NCBI GenBank assembly: GCA_905250075.1
Contig: CAJNOP010000210.1
Location: forward strand, 240,352 to 304,351
Reading direction: 5' to 3'
DNA length: 64,000 nucleotides
Source: Rotaria sp. Silwood1
Taxonomy: Eukaryota; Rotifera; Eurotatoria; Philodinida; Philodinidae
Shown here: positions 37,601 to 54,456 of the stretch, piece after piece
How the letters are laid out: every line of letters begins with the position of its first letter
Position numbering within the stretch: position 1 is the first letter of the stretch
Notes under the pieces: model-generated
The model's database searches: none
Told to the model about the DNA's origin: nothing
Seen by the model: only the letters and a program-made list of their open reading frames with translations
Made by a program: the position numbers and the translations under genes

Positions 37601-38080
37601 ACGAGATTGTATAAGTTGCATGGTACTAGAAAATGAGAAGCACGATTGACATATGTGGAACGACATGTGGTAGCTACACCATTTATAATAGCCAACACCA
37701 TGGCATGTGCATCAATTTGGTAGTATGATGCTAAATGCCGAATATAATGTGCCAAATTTTGAGAAAACCACATTTCTGGTTCAATTTTTAGCATGCAAGC
37801 CACTTTCAGATTGCTCCGAAATCGTTCCATTGGATTCATAGTGTTCACTAAAATATTCGATCTACAAAATACAATTGCATCACAATATAAAAAAAACAAT
37901 TATACATAAAAGGTTCGCTTAAATGGAAATTCAATCTTATTGTTTCCTTTTTAATTGACGATGATTATCTGAAAGTTACTTGTTAACTTACACATAGTAA
38001 ATGAACAGAGTTAATCATTCCTTATCATTCGAAGCTAGATACGATAAATAATGTCCTTCTCGATTATCCAACTGAAAATT
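34657..38080 (-). pseudogene. DUF3987-like gene, disrupted
   Basis: Exons read leftwards: 37861-37587, 37177-~36713, 36669-36399, 36282-35335, 35253-35116, 35064-34961, and probably 34867-34800 plus a last piece ending in TAA at 34657-34659. A first exon near 38078 is uncertain and has a stop in its best frame. Family-like features are CNLYNLVVARSGYSKSNILD (a Walker-A-like segment), SFGLLLPSPSDITPTK, GASTGDLIAAELVRQAA, ADALFERFILWPLDGEPIP and LNKTALVSYRIAGLCGLTEA, matching DUF3987 proteins related to primase/helicase-associated ATPases. Lesions are a 1-nt excess in an A-run (36789-36792), after which the frame resumes as CRVLKKEEIDISGSK, a TAG at 36728-36730 and a TAA at 36412-36414. The last splice phase also does not fit. 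The frameshift could be an assembly error; the two stops less easily. The role of this family in animals is unclear, and transposon links are possible. Confidence 0.62.
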
Positions 38081-38214
38081 AACAATAAAAAAAAATTTAT
38101 TTACTTCAATTTAAACATGGAACTAGTGCTAGAAAATAGCGCTAGCATTATACTTCTTCCACGACATCGATTACTTTGTGGACAAAGCGATACGGTCTAA
38201 CTATTTCGCTTTCG

Positions 38215-38700
38215 AATAAGAACCATTTCCCCGTGAAAGAAAAACCATTTCTCTCTAAATTCCAGTATATGTACAGTATAATATAATAGATTATATGTAT
38301 ATATTTTTTTTATTCTTTCTTTCCATTTCTCTTTGTTCAACCATTTCCCTTTGAAAGAAAAACCATTTCTCTCTAAATTCAAGTATATGTACAGTATCAT
38401 ATAATAAATTATATGTGTATATATTTTTTTTTATTCTTTCTTTTCATTTCTCCTTATTCAGCCATTTCCCTTTGAAAGAAAAACCATTTCTCTCTAAATT
38501 CAAGTATATGTACAGTATCATATAATAAATTATATGTATATATTTTTTTTTTTATTCTTTCTTTTCATTTCTCCTTGTTGAACCATTTCCCTTTAAAAGA
38601 AAAACCATGTCTCTCTAAACTCAAGTATATGTACAGTATCATATAATAGATTATATATATATGTATATATAATTCTTTTTTTTTTCATTTCTTCTTGATA
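38215..38700. repeat. Tandem repeat, ~120 bp x 4
   Basis: Four units, 118-121 bp apart (from about 38220, 38339, 38459 and 38580). Each contains CCATTTCCC..TGAAAGAAAA, CCATTTCTCTCTAAATTC, AGTATATGTACAGTAT and a T-rich tail. Units are more than 90% alike, so the array is younger than the 120-bp array in the OPT intron, with which it shares length but no sequence that I can see. Confidence 0.9.
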
Positions 38701-39113
38701 TGTATGACTTTATGTGGGGATGAAGCATTTTCCCATAAAGTGGAACAACTTTCCCTATCGACTGGTCCAATGATCCACTACTGCAGTGGCAAGAGCAAAT
38801 TTGAGTTTTTATTTAGCTGATGCGACAATGGCTTTAGGAGCTTTCGAAGAAAGTGGTATGATAAATAGTTTTAATTGTATGATTGAAAATGACACATTGC
38901 CTGTTTATTTAGCTTCAACTGTTGGGAACGAAAACTTGAGAAATAGGCATTTGAGTAGCTATCAACCTTACAAACAGTGACTTTTGAAAACAATGCAAAA
39001 GAAAGATGGAATTGCATGTAACATTTCACCGAATGAACATATAACTCCGATTTAGACTAGCCAATTCAGATTCTATGTTTGCAATCGAAGATGTAATTGC
39101 AATTTTTCGTGTC
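38701..39113. other. Flank of the hAT insertion
   Basis: The plus frame 38786-38980 (64 codons, MARANLSFYLADATMALGAF) has no recognised family and no supporting context. Otherwise nothing seen. Confidence 0.3.
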
Positions 39114-39141
39114 GCGGGTGAGTGTGGAGTGTGGGTGTGGG

Positions 39142-42100
39142 CATGGGCGGCGCAAGGTCAGTTTTGTAGGGGTAGCAATAAACTATTCATTCACTTCTTC
39201 TCTTCTCTCCCCTCCCCGATGATCAGTCCGATGCAAAAAATTGTTTCCACTAGAACTTAACTTGTCGAAAGTACTATATGGAACGCTCGAACAGTAACTC
39301 CTTTAGTAGCGCATTAAGCCCGCTTTAATTAGTATATGTACTTTTTATTGAGTAGATTTACTTCTTCAATTTTAGTTTTCAAACACTATTAAATGTTCAT
39401 AAATGTTTATTAATAATAGGAAACATACATTCTTATTCGAGAATTACATACAATTGTTTTTTTCATTTTCAAAAAACTTTTTTTCTTTCATCTTTTTTTG
39501 ATACAAAATCAACTACTATAGCATCAATATCAACTTCATAATCTCGTTCTATATTTATTAATGCTAAACATGTTAATCGTTCTTGTCCAGTTGTATTTCT
39601 AATGTATGTTTTTATTCTCCGTAACGATGAAAAGCTTCGTTCACAACCACATACATTAACAGGTATTGTCCACATAATTTTTAATAATTCAGCCATTGTT
39701 GAAAGTGATAAATGGAAATTATGTTGAATAAAGAACTTTGTTGATGCTGCTAAACTCCAATCTTTTTTTTCATCAAGTGCTGTTTTGTATAATCGCTGTT
39801 CAGCCCTTAAATCATCATAATTCATATTGTAAAAGCAAGCAATTTCTTTTAATTCATCATTACTTAATAATACTTTTGTTAAGAATAATTTTTCACATAA
39901 AACAACTATAGATAAATAGTTTTTATCAAATCTATCTTTAATAGATGTTACAATTTCATCCAACACTGCATAAAACGAATTAACTCGATATTCATCTTTT
40001 ATTGTTAAATTACTTGAATTAACATCACTACCACCTAATTTTAATGGAAATTTTCGTTTACGACGTTCATGAGGTTCATCAATATTGTTAATCATACAAA
40101 TTTTCATTGATTCATGCCAAATTCTTTCAAATTCATCTTCATTTCTTAATGATTCAAGTGTATCAATTGTAATTTTAACTTGTGCTAATGCATCAGTTAA
40201 AGTAATATTTGAACGTTGTAAGAATTTTGATAATATTTGTGTAATCATGTATATTTCAGTCATCATATAAATATGAAAAACAAAATCAAAAGTTTTTATT
40301 ACATGTAATAATATATATGAATCACTAGTTTCAAGTTTTTCCAATGTATTTAATATTTCTAAATAACGACTAGAAATAACTTTCAAACTTTCATATCGAC
40401 AAGCCCACCGAGTATCTGATAATTGTTTTAATGATATGGATATAATACCAGATTCTTTTTGCAAATCTTCAAATACTTTATGTCGTTTTGGTGATGCTTC
40501 AATTAAATTATATAATGATTTAACGACACCAAAATTGTTTCGAATATGTACAACAGCTTCTGCAACATCTACTAAACACAAGTTTAGAACGTGCCCGTTA
40601 CAATGTACATATAAAGCTGTTGGTGAAACTTGTATAAGACGACTAGCAACACCCTTATATTCACCGGTCATTGAACTTGCTCCATCAAAACCTTGACCTA
40701 CTATATTTTTGATATCTAAACCAAGTTTATTTAACCATTCTATTAATAAATTGAATAAACCTAATCCAGTTGTGTCAGAAGCTCGTTCAAAACCAAGAAA
40801 ACGTTCATAAACATTGAACTGATCGTCAGTATAACGTATTACTAAGGAAACTTGCTGATGCCGTGTAATATCAGTAGTTTCATCTATCATAACTGAATAA
40901 TACTTGCAAGTTTTTATTTCAGATACAATTTGAGAAATTATATGTTGTTGTATTAAAGATAATAATTCATTCTGTATTGAATGATGTGTATATTTTAATG
41001 TTTTTAATTTCTTTTTAATTAATTCATTTTCTAAACTTCGAAATTCGAGTAACTCCAAAAGATTGCCTAAAACAAAGGACGTTATATGTGTAAATATTGT
41101 ACATGAACATGATTGAATTATCGTTTCTAAGTCTAGTCTCAATAAATTACCTTTATTTTTTGATTCATCATCTTCACGATGACCCCTAAAAGGTAATCCT
41201 TGTTTAGCAAGAAAAATGATTGATCGAATTATCTTTTAAATAATTTCGGTTTTCTAATGTTTGTTTTTTATGTTCATTGTCAATTAATTTCAAAACATCA
41301 GTATTATCTGTAAGATTTCGAACAGCATTTATATATGAATCATTAGCTTGTTTATGTGATAAAGTTGATTGATGTTTATTAAACTTTTGAATAGCCATTG
41401 ACCAAGTATTAAAACCATTCTTGATATATGCATCATCACAGCGTCCAGATGAATAAGCAAGTCGACAAACAAAACAATAAGCTTTTTTAGTCATATCACT
41501 AAATTCAATCCATGGATAAATCTTATACCAACTAGAACAAAAATGTCGATGATTAATTGTTGGAAAAGTAGTAATAGGTTGATAAGGACCTAATAATAAA
41601 AATTCTTTAGCTGCTTGTGGACCTCGACCTGGATCACGTTTAAATGAATTCATTTGTGAACATTCAGCTAATAATTCATGATTATCTGTTGTTGTTCTTC
41701 TTGTTGTTGTAAATTCATTTTCTTTGAGAGTTAAATTTTCATTATCTTGATTTTCAAGTTCAAAACAAGTACTGGTTGACGAAGATAATGATGTTGATAA
41801 TCGATCATCAAGTTCATTCAATACTATTAATTCGTTTGTATTGATAATAGTTGTATTTGTGGTGGTAGGATGATTTATATTCCATATATCACGTGAAGAA
41901 GATACTGATTTTTTTGAGAAGTAATAAGAAAGCTTATATTTTTCAGACATGCTACTTTTATATTTTAAAAACTAAATGGCACCTTGTAAATTATGTTAAA
42001 TAGCAAATAAAAAAAAACTGAAAGCTAAATGATAATTGTAAAAACAAGCATTATGTTATGTTCCAACTCTATTTCATTAATCTCCTCACCTTATATACAC

Positions 42101-42823
42101 CAGCCAGGAGAGAGAAAAATACATCGTCGACGAGAAAATGGACTAACATAGAAGTGAGTGGAAAAAGAAGTAACCCCGTTATCTATTGGTGCTAAAGGAG
42201 GAAAGAGATGACCACTTATGAATAGAAAGGTAGACGATGATAATGAAACAATAAGAGAGAGATAAGTCGGACGAAGTTAATGACCGTTTGAGAATACGTA
42301 TCATTGTTGGCACAGTAATATCACTTTTATTAGATGCAAGCAGTAAGATCAGTCATTTCCTTTCACCAATTATACGTTGGTCAATCAGACTTAACTCTTT
42401 CGATGAGATTAGATAACGATCATTCGAGTATTAGTAATCAGCCTTATGAAGAAAGAATCAACCTAGGGTATTATAGTGGTCTTGGTCGAGCGGTAAACCT
42501 TAGACATTGCTTATTGTAGAAGAAGGAGCTCCAAAACAATAAAAAAATGCATTATGTGTTACTTAAATGATCCTATGTCATGCATGTATAGCGAGAAACC
42601 CATACATTAGGATAGCAATAAACAACTCCTGAGACTTAGATACAATGCTCACACATTAACTACAGAGTCACATCGAATATGTGTATGACAAGTACAGTAG
42701 TTTCACTCTAGAATTTACAGGAAGCGTGAAAAATTAGAGGAAGCAATAAGTTCTTATTGCTTTCAATAATTTATTTTAGGGGTAGCAATTGCTAACCATT
42801 GCATTGCTGGCGCGCCGCCTATG
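39142..42823 (-). mobile_element. hAT transposon, 3682 bp, with TIRs and 8-bp target duplication
   Basis: Ends are CATGGGCGGCGC (39142) and GCGCCGCCTATG (to 42823), a 12-bp inverted repeat with one mismatch. Exact 8-bp duplications GGTGTGGG lie at 39134-39141 and 42824-42831. Subterminal motifs TAGGGGTAGCAAT recur near both ends. The transposase gene is inside, on the minus strand, with 327 bp to the left end and ~870 bp to the right end. Coding region, TIRs and target duplication are all present, so this is a nearly complete and fairly recent copy. Confidence 0.93.
39469..41950 (-). CDS. hAT transposase (TTF-type zinc finger, DUF4371, hAT dimerisation)
   Basis: Exon 1 is 41950-41151 and exon 2 is 41066-39469, separated by an 84-nt GT/AG intron. 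The total is about 798 residues if one 1-nt excess in an A-run (41234-41237) is discounted; otherwise the frame stops at 41204. The N-terminal part has a TTF/BED-like zinc finger (WIEFSDMTKKAYCFVCRLAY, then HQSTLSHK). The middle has the RNase-H-like fold with YYSVMIDETTD (first catalytic Asp) and IVGQGFDGASSMTGEYKG (second Asp). The C-terminus has CERSFSSLRRIKTYIRN, which carries the conserved Glu and the dimerisation region. This is the ZMYM/DUF4371 branch of hAT. It excises and inserts DNA by cut and paste in the nucleus and makes 8-bp duplications, matching those seen at the element's ends. The frameshift may be real or an assembly error. Confidence 0.9.
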
Positions 42824-42904
42824 GGTGTGGGTATAGATATACGTGTTCATGTGGGTCTTCTCTTCACCCACATCGACACCCACATCCACTCACACCCTAC
42901 ACAA

Positions 42905-43480
42905 ATGAATGATTTATTCAATTCAATATATGTTATTTAGATGAGAGCAGATGCCCAGATACTTTTGAATCCAAAAATTTTAAGTCATTTGAACACTGTG
43001 TTGGAAACGGTAAAAGATTGATTTATTTTCCAATCTCATAGAATAATATTCGATCTATCCAATTTGTATATGTTCACATCGCCAGAGAGGAACAACCACA
43101 TAATCGGGCAGTTTTATCATCGAGTATATCAATTATGATCTTTACATATGCAATGTTGAAAATTGAATTCTATTATTCGATTTTTTTCTAATCTTCCTGA
43201 CAGGAACCATGACATTATTCTTCACATCCACACCCTCCTAATCAGATTCTAAAACTAAGATAGAGAAATCCAATAGCAGTTCTTCCCAAACGCATCACTT
43301 CAATTCTATTTTTTTTCAGGTATCCACTAGCTTGAATTCGTGCAATCCTTCAGACGACATGCTGAGAAATGACGATAGAAAAACAGAGATTTCCATAATA
43401 AACAAGCCTTAGGTTTAATCTTTAGTAGAATTATCCACTTAAACCCGCAAAGTCTTGATCACATTTACACTGAACTTGAG
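42905..43480. other. Intergenic, nothing recognised
   Basis: Between the split foldback and the NHL pseudogene. No gene, RNA or repeat could be supported. A missing first exon of the NHL gene could be here, but none was seen. Confidence 0.35.
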
Positions 43481-44467
43481 ATGAAAACCTCTTTTCTTCT
43501 TATAGAAGAACAAAAACTATTCCTTTGTTTTTCATTTAATCGTTCATTTATAGCTATTCGTAGCATATCATTGAATGCACGATGGGCACAGAATGGTATG
43601 ACTGTTGCTAGAGGTCACGGAAGAGGCGATGCCACTAATCAACTCAACGACTCTTGGGGTCTTTTCGTTGATGATGATCAAACAATGGTCATCGCTGACT
43701 ACAACAATCATCGTATCGTCCAATGGAAGATGGGTAATACGGATGTATAAGTGCTAATTGGTGGTAATGGCATAGAAAATCGATTGAATCAATGGAATTG
43801 GCCAAGTGATGTTTTGATCGACAAAGAAACGGATAGCCTTATTATCTGGGATCGATGAAATCGGAGAGTCTTAAGGTGCCCTCGTCTTGGTGGCACAACT
43901 CAAGGAGAAATTCTCATCGACAGCATCGATTGTTGAGGATTGGCCATGAATGAACAGAGATGCCTCTACATCTCAGACACTGTCAGAGATCAAGTCAGAC
44001 GATATCAGATGGGAGACAAAAATGGAAACATTGTGGCTGGTGGCTATGGACAATGTGCTGGTTTAAATCAACTCGACGATCCGAATTACATTTTTGTCGA
44101 TCGACAACAGGATGTTTACGTATCAGACAGAGACAATCATCATGTGATGAAATGAAATAAAGATGCAAAAGAAGGAATACTTGTAGCTGGAGGTCAAGGT
44201 ACAGGAAACGCTCTAACATAAGTGTCATATCCTATGGGACTATTTGTCGATGTATTGGGTACCATCCATGTGGCAGACTCGTTAAATCAACGGATGATGA
44301 GTTGGTCTAAACGAGTGAAACAGGGCACTGTTACTATAGGTGAAAATGGCTCAGGACCAGATAGAAATCAATTTCAGTATCTTCGGGGTTTATTCTTCGA
44401 TCCTTGTGGCAATGTCTACGTTGCTGATAGGGAGAATAATCGAGTCCAACGTTTTTCTATCGAGTAG
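43481..44467 (+). pseudogene. NHL-repeat protein with five in-frame stops
   Basis: A single reading frame spans 329 codons with no frameshift but five stops: TAA 43748-43750, TGA 43856-43858, TGA 43934-43936, TGA 44153-44155 and TAA 44219-44221. It encodes a beta-propeller of NHL repeats, as in GDATNQLNDSWGLFVDDDQT, VIADYNNHRIVQWKMG, DVYVSDRDNHHVMK, GTIHVADSLNQRM and GNVYVADRENNRVQRFSIE, ending in a natural stop at 44465-44467. By comparison with the other repeats, the TGAs in DC.GLAM and MK.NKD fall where Trp is expected, and the TAA before VSYP where Gln is expected. All three can come from single G-to-A or C-to-T changes. NHL propellers bind proteins or RNA. This copy is most simply a recent pseudogene. 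Confidence 0.85.
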
Positions 44468-46482
44468 ACTCGTAAAATATTGGTTTTCTTTCTTCTTTCA
44501 AATAAATAACCATGAATGACAGCTTGTCTAGCTAATGACGATTCAACGTGATCAAAGTTGCAGTTCAGATTTTTCACATAAAAAGTTGATTGGTTTGTGG
44601 AGCAAATTCAACTGTAAAAGGATATGAGTCTGTTTTTTTTTCATTTGTCCCAGTTGATAGAAAACGAGGATCAAAAACAGTATTTATGAATTAATGGTAC
44701 AAGTGTGCATTCTCATAGTACACAGAAAAAGGTTCTGAACAAACATTCTCAACCGCTTTGTGAGAGAACTTTGGCATGAAAATAGTCATTAATGAAGAGG
44801 CACTATTTTAGACAATTTGAAAAATGTCAATCGCTTACTGGTTTTTAAAAAATAATCTCACAAAACTCTACAAGAAGAGAGATGAGTGCATGACCATTTA
44901 GAAGATTTGTTAAATTTATTACCTTAGTACATGAGACCTTTCTAACGAGAAGTGCTAATATACTTCTAACTTTTGACGAGCTATCATATGCACGTTTTAG
45001 AACTTTTCAAAATCGCATCCGAAAGGAGAATGAATTGTAACGCACTCATGCAATATTTCGACGTCAGATAGCTAATTAAATTACTGGTCACAAACTTTAT
45101 GTTCAGCTCTTTTGTCTAGGCATGAACACTAACACAAAATCTATTACGATTCAGCTATATTAGTTTAATGGAGATATAACACATCTAATTTTGAAATATT
45201 CAGGAATTTTCAAATCACTTTTACGGTGAAAGTTTTGTTTCATTGACATACATGATAATCCAAAATTTACAGTACCGAAAAAATTTCAATATCTTCGTTA
45301 CGTCGCGAACAAACGGCTAATGTTTTACTAATACTAGAGGCGTATTCGCTCTTTAAATCTTTACGAATATTATTAGAGAAAATGCTTGTAAGTGTCACTA
45401 TTGGTCTTAGTAAAAAAGTTTGACATTTGCACAGATACCGAAAAAACAATATACTATGAAGAAAAATCAATTTATAAAGTATTAAATTAAAAGAATAGAG
45501 TACAATCAATGGCATCTCAATTATTACAAGTGCAAATGTATAAGCGATCAACTTCACTATTTAACAAAATATTATGTATAATATTTGAGAGACTTCTGGC
45601 GTTTATTTATTGAGGATTTATGTACTGTGGTATCGTGTGAAATTTATCTCCAAATTCTTAGCAACCTATTGAAAAGTTCCCATAAATCCCAATGAAATAA
45701 GTTCTGATCGCTGTTGGTGTAATCAACAGCGATATATGTACACAATATTGTCTTCTATTATCACTAAAAATGATAATCAATCTAGATAGAAAACATCAAT
45801 TTTTATCCGTACACTTATTTTATGAAGAAATTTTCAATGAAATCAATATCGAGTTGTTGATCAATAGGTCTAGACATTTTCAATTTATTAAGACAGAAAT
45901 AAAGGTGAAAATTCTTCTGTTCTGTAGGTCATCTTCTTTAATATTTCTTAATATGTTCCACAAATGTTTGCGACGTTTTTTTCTGCCGCCATTTTTTCTT
46001 TTGCCTTCTTTTTGTCGCTATTTTATCTTTCAGTCATTTTAATACATACAGAAACTATGTCGATCAAATATATTTTTATATGATGTCGTCTATCCAATCA
46101 ATATCATTGATTGCGTTATTAATAATATTTGATAAATGAGAATAAATAAGAATTTTAAGAACTTATCAATAATTAAACATGTTACAATCATGACTCATTT
46201 CAACAAGATTGAATTGACTTAGGTCTAGTTTTAATATTAACATTGCATGATGTTTGATAGTTTGATGCAACGATAATATTATATTTTTAAATTTATAAAT
46301 ATTGTAGATAAAAAAAAATCAAGGTCAGAAAAAAAATATTCTATTGACTTAACGTTTTCATTTTGCAAAAGTGCAAAACTACTTCATATTGTTCGTGTGA
46401 GAGAACATAATAGAGCTATTCTTGATAGGAGAAAGAATACTACACAATAATCAAATAAGACACAAATATAACCTTGATATAG
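44468..46482. other. Intergenic, 2 kb
   Basis: Separates the NHL pseudogene from the ABC transporter. Open frames at 45267-45557 (minus) and 45770-46042 (plus) have no motif and look like AT-rich chance frames. The right end should hold the transporter's promoter, but no element is assignable. Confidence 0.4.
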
Positions 46483-52048
<5,566 letters not shown>

Positions 52049-52396
52049 TTCAATGCAATGAAAAATAACTTTTTATAGGTATTCAGATTGTGCTAGTTAT
52101 TATTACTTTTGACTCCTTAATAAAACTATTTCAAAAAGAAAAAAGCTTCTGATTTCCTTTATATCCGACATATTGACTTTCGTTGTCATGCAAAATATTA
52201 AGTTGAAAAATATGTAAACATAATTGCATAAAGTAACAAAAACCTTGTCAATGAACACTCATATGGATACAAATCAAATTTTTTCTTCTTCAGATTGGTG
52301 TTCTGGTGTACGTTGTATGACTATGTAACGCTCTATTTGTATAACATCTTATGAGAGAGCCTTAGCAACTGATATAGTCTGCTCAAAAACATACTT
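52049..52396. other. Downstream flank of the ABC gene
   Basis: AT-rich, no gene. An AATAAA-like polyadenylation signal (TTAATAAAACT) lies near 52117-52127, about 75 nt after the ABC stop codon. Confidence 0.35.
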
Positions 52397-54456
52397 GGGT
52401 GTGGGTGGGTGTGGGGTGGGTGTGGGTGTGGGTGGGTGTAGAGCAGAGATGTCCATGGCGGCGCTGCCGCGACGCGACCGCCATGGCGGCAGCGGCAGCG
52501 GTAGCGGCAGATTTTTTGCGAAATCATCGCGGCAGCGGCAGCGGCGCGGTAGATTTTTAAAAGTATGGCAGCGGCAGCGGCAATTTATCTACTTTGGCTG
52601 TCGCGGCGCGGCAGCAGTGAAAATTTTCGAAAAATTTCTCCAATTTTTTTCGAATAAATTTTAAGGCTTGAAATTATAATTCTGTCGTGATTCAGATTAG
52701 TGAGAACGTTTTTCTCGATCAACAGACTTTTAAGGCTATTCCATCGACTAACAGAAAGAGAAATATTAATATTGTGTAAATAAATGATGATGCTATTTGA
52801 AAACATGTTAATAGCAATTATAGAATATGTATGCTGCTCTGTTTTAATTGACGTGCGTTTTTATCATTGTCAATCTCGTTTCATAGGCACAATAAAAACA
52901 ATATATGTTAAAAAGTCGATATGCGTTTTTTTAATAATGAGCGATGCAAAAGTCTTTGCCCAAATATCAAATCCTGTTAGACCATATTACCAACTTCTGA
53001 ATTAATCAATTTTCCTTGTTAGAAAGAACAAAGTCTGAACTACAAATTTTTTATCAGACATATTTTTCCAGAACGAATCTGAGACGGAGGAAAAGCCAAA
53101 AAGCAAACACCTCTAAAAAAGTTCTTGCAACTCCACCATCGAGCAACATCATTTTCTATTTTCTGTTAGTTTCTTTTTATATTAGAAGAGGAGTGAGAAA
53201 AAACGTTCAATGATGTTTTTGTAGTAAAAATAGTGCTCTTTCTAATGATGTATTGGAAGTTAAATCTATTCCTAGTTTTTGTATCAACAAATAGCTTTTT
53301 CTGAAAGAGACTGAGTCATTTGGCCGTTCTCACTACTTGATCGTTTTACATCGATAAAAAATATTTTTTGAATAGATTTTTTTCTGCTAAAATTCTACGA
53401 TTAGATATATTTCGACCAAATAACGCGAAAAGAATTCAGTTCATGCATGATTTCTGGAGATGATGGCTGATATTTTTGTAAACTGATAGTTCTTGAAAAG
53501 GCTCAATTTTGCAAAAATGTCGTGTTTCAAACTTGTTTGATTAAAGAGTCAAGAATGGATCCCAAAATGTGTCTCAAAGCTGATATTATAGAGTTTTTAA
53601 TGTGCTCCTTTTTGATGTATGTTTTCTTCAAATTTGACCTATGCAGCTTAAAATAATTGAGAAATACAGACTTTTCAAGTTGCAAAAGGCGTTGCAAGAA
53701 CTTTTTTAGAGGTATTTGCTTTTTGGCTTTTCCTCCGTCTCAGATTCGTTATGGAAAAATATGTCTGATACAAAACTTGTAGTTCAGACTTTGCTCTTTC
53801 TAACAAAAAAAAATGATTGATTCAGAAGTTGGTAATATGGTCTAACAGGATTTGAGATTTGTGTAAAAACTTTTGCATCGCTCATTACTTAACGTCTTTG
53901 AATAATATAATAAATTTGTTTTTATACTTTTGTAGTTTTCCTCATGATGAATATTTATTAAGTGGATTCTGATCGATTTTTGAAGAGTCAGACAATTTTA
54001 TTACACACTCTATTAATATTCTTTAGAAATCTATAAGATCCATAGAGTCTATCGGGATCTGTTTTTCACCCTTGCATTTGGTGCAGTAATTCATGAACTT
54101 TATAATACATATTTTTTTTATTTTAGAGACGAACACATTTTCTAGACTGTATTTTTTGTACTGTCGCGGCAGTGGTGCGGCGGCGGCAGATTTTTTTTCC
54201 AGTAAGCCGCGGCGCGTTACATTTCAATGTGGACGCGGTGCGGCAGCGGTGCGGTAGCTTTCGTTTTTCTGACAAACGCGGCGCGGCACCATGTTTTTTA
54301 AACGACGGCGGTGCGGCAGCGGCTAATTCTCAGCCGCGATGGACATCTCTGGTGTAGAGTGTGTCGGTGTGGATGTGGGTGGGTGGGTGTGTGGGTGTGG
54401 GTGCAGTTGAAGCGAACAGTTACACCCGCATCCACGCATACCCACACCCACATCCC
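52397..54456. repeat. Telomere-like foldback split by a 1.9-kb element
   Basis: Left piece 52397-52443 is GGGTGTGGGTGGGTGTGGGG-type sequence. Right piece 54352-54456 continues with GTGTGTCGGTGTGGATGTGG and GGGTGGGTGTGTGGG, then the C-rich half TACACCCGCATCCACGCATA and CCCACACCCACATCCC. Without the insertion the tract would be a ~145-bp foldback in the G-then-C order. Confidence 0.88.
52444..54351. mobile_element. Non-autonomous hAT-type element, 1908 bp, with long internal foldback
   Basis: Ends are CAGAGATGTCCATGGCGGC on the left and GCCGCGATGGACATCTCTG on the right, inverted over ~19 bp with one mismatch. Exact 8-bp duplications GTGTAGAG lie at 52436-52443 and 54352-54359. The subterminal ~170-190 bp on both sides are GC-rich (CGGCAGCGGCAGCGG words with GCAGATTTTTT spacers). 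Inside, 52935-53132 and 53690-53890 are long inverted arms, about 85% alike by eye (for example GAGGAAAAGCCAAAAAGCAAA against its complement), around an AT-rich core. No transposase is encoded. It would need a hAT transposase in trans. Confidence 0.92.

Larger units (their letters stand above)
39114..42904. repeat. Telomere-like foldback split by a hAT transposon
   Basis: Left piece 39114-39141 is GCGGGTGAGTGTGGAGTGTG plus GGTGTGGG. Right piece 42824-42904 is GGTGTGGGTATAG, GTGTTCATGTGGG, then the C-rich half CACCCACATCGACACCCACA to CACCCTACAC. Removing the transposon and one target copy leaves a foldback in the usual G-then-C order, about 100 bp long. Confidence 0.85.

Noticed and set aside
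52395-52664. 89-codon plus frame rich in Gly, Ser and Arg.
   Set aside because: It spans the foldback/element junction and the CGGCAG repeats of the non-autonomous element, so it is not a gene.
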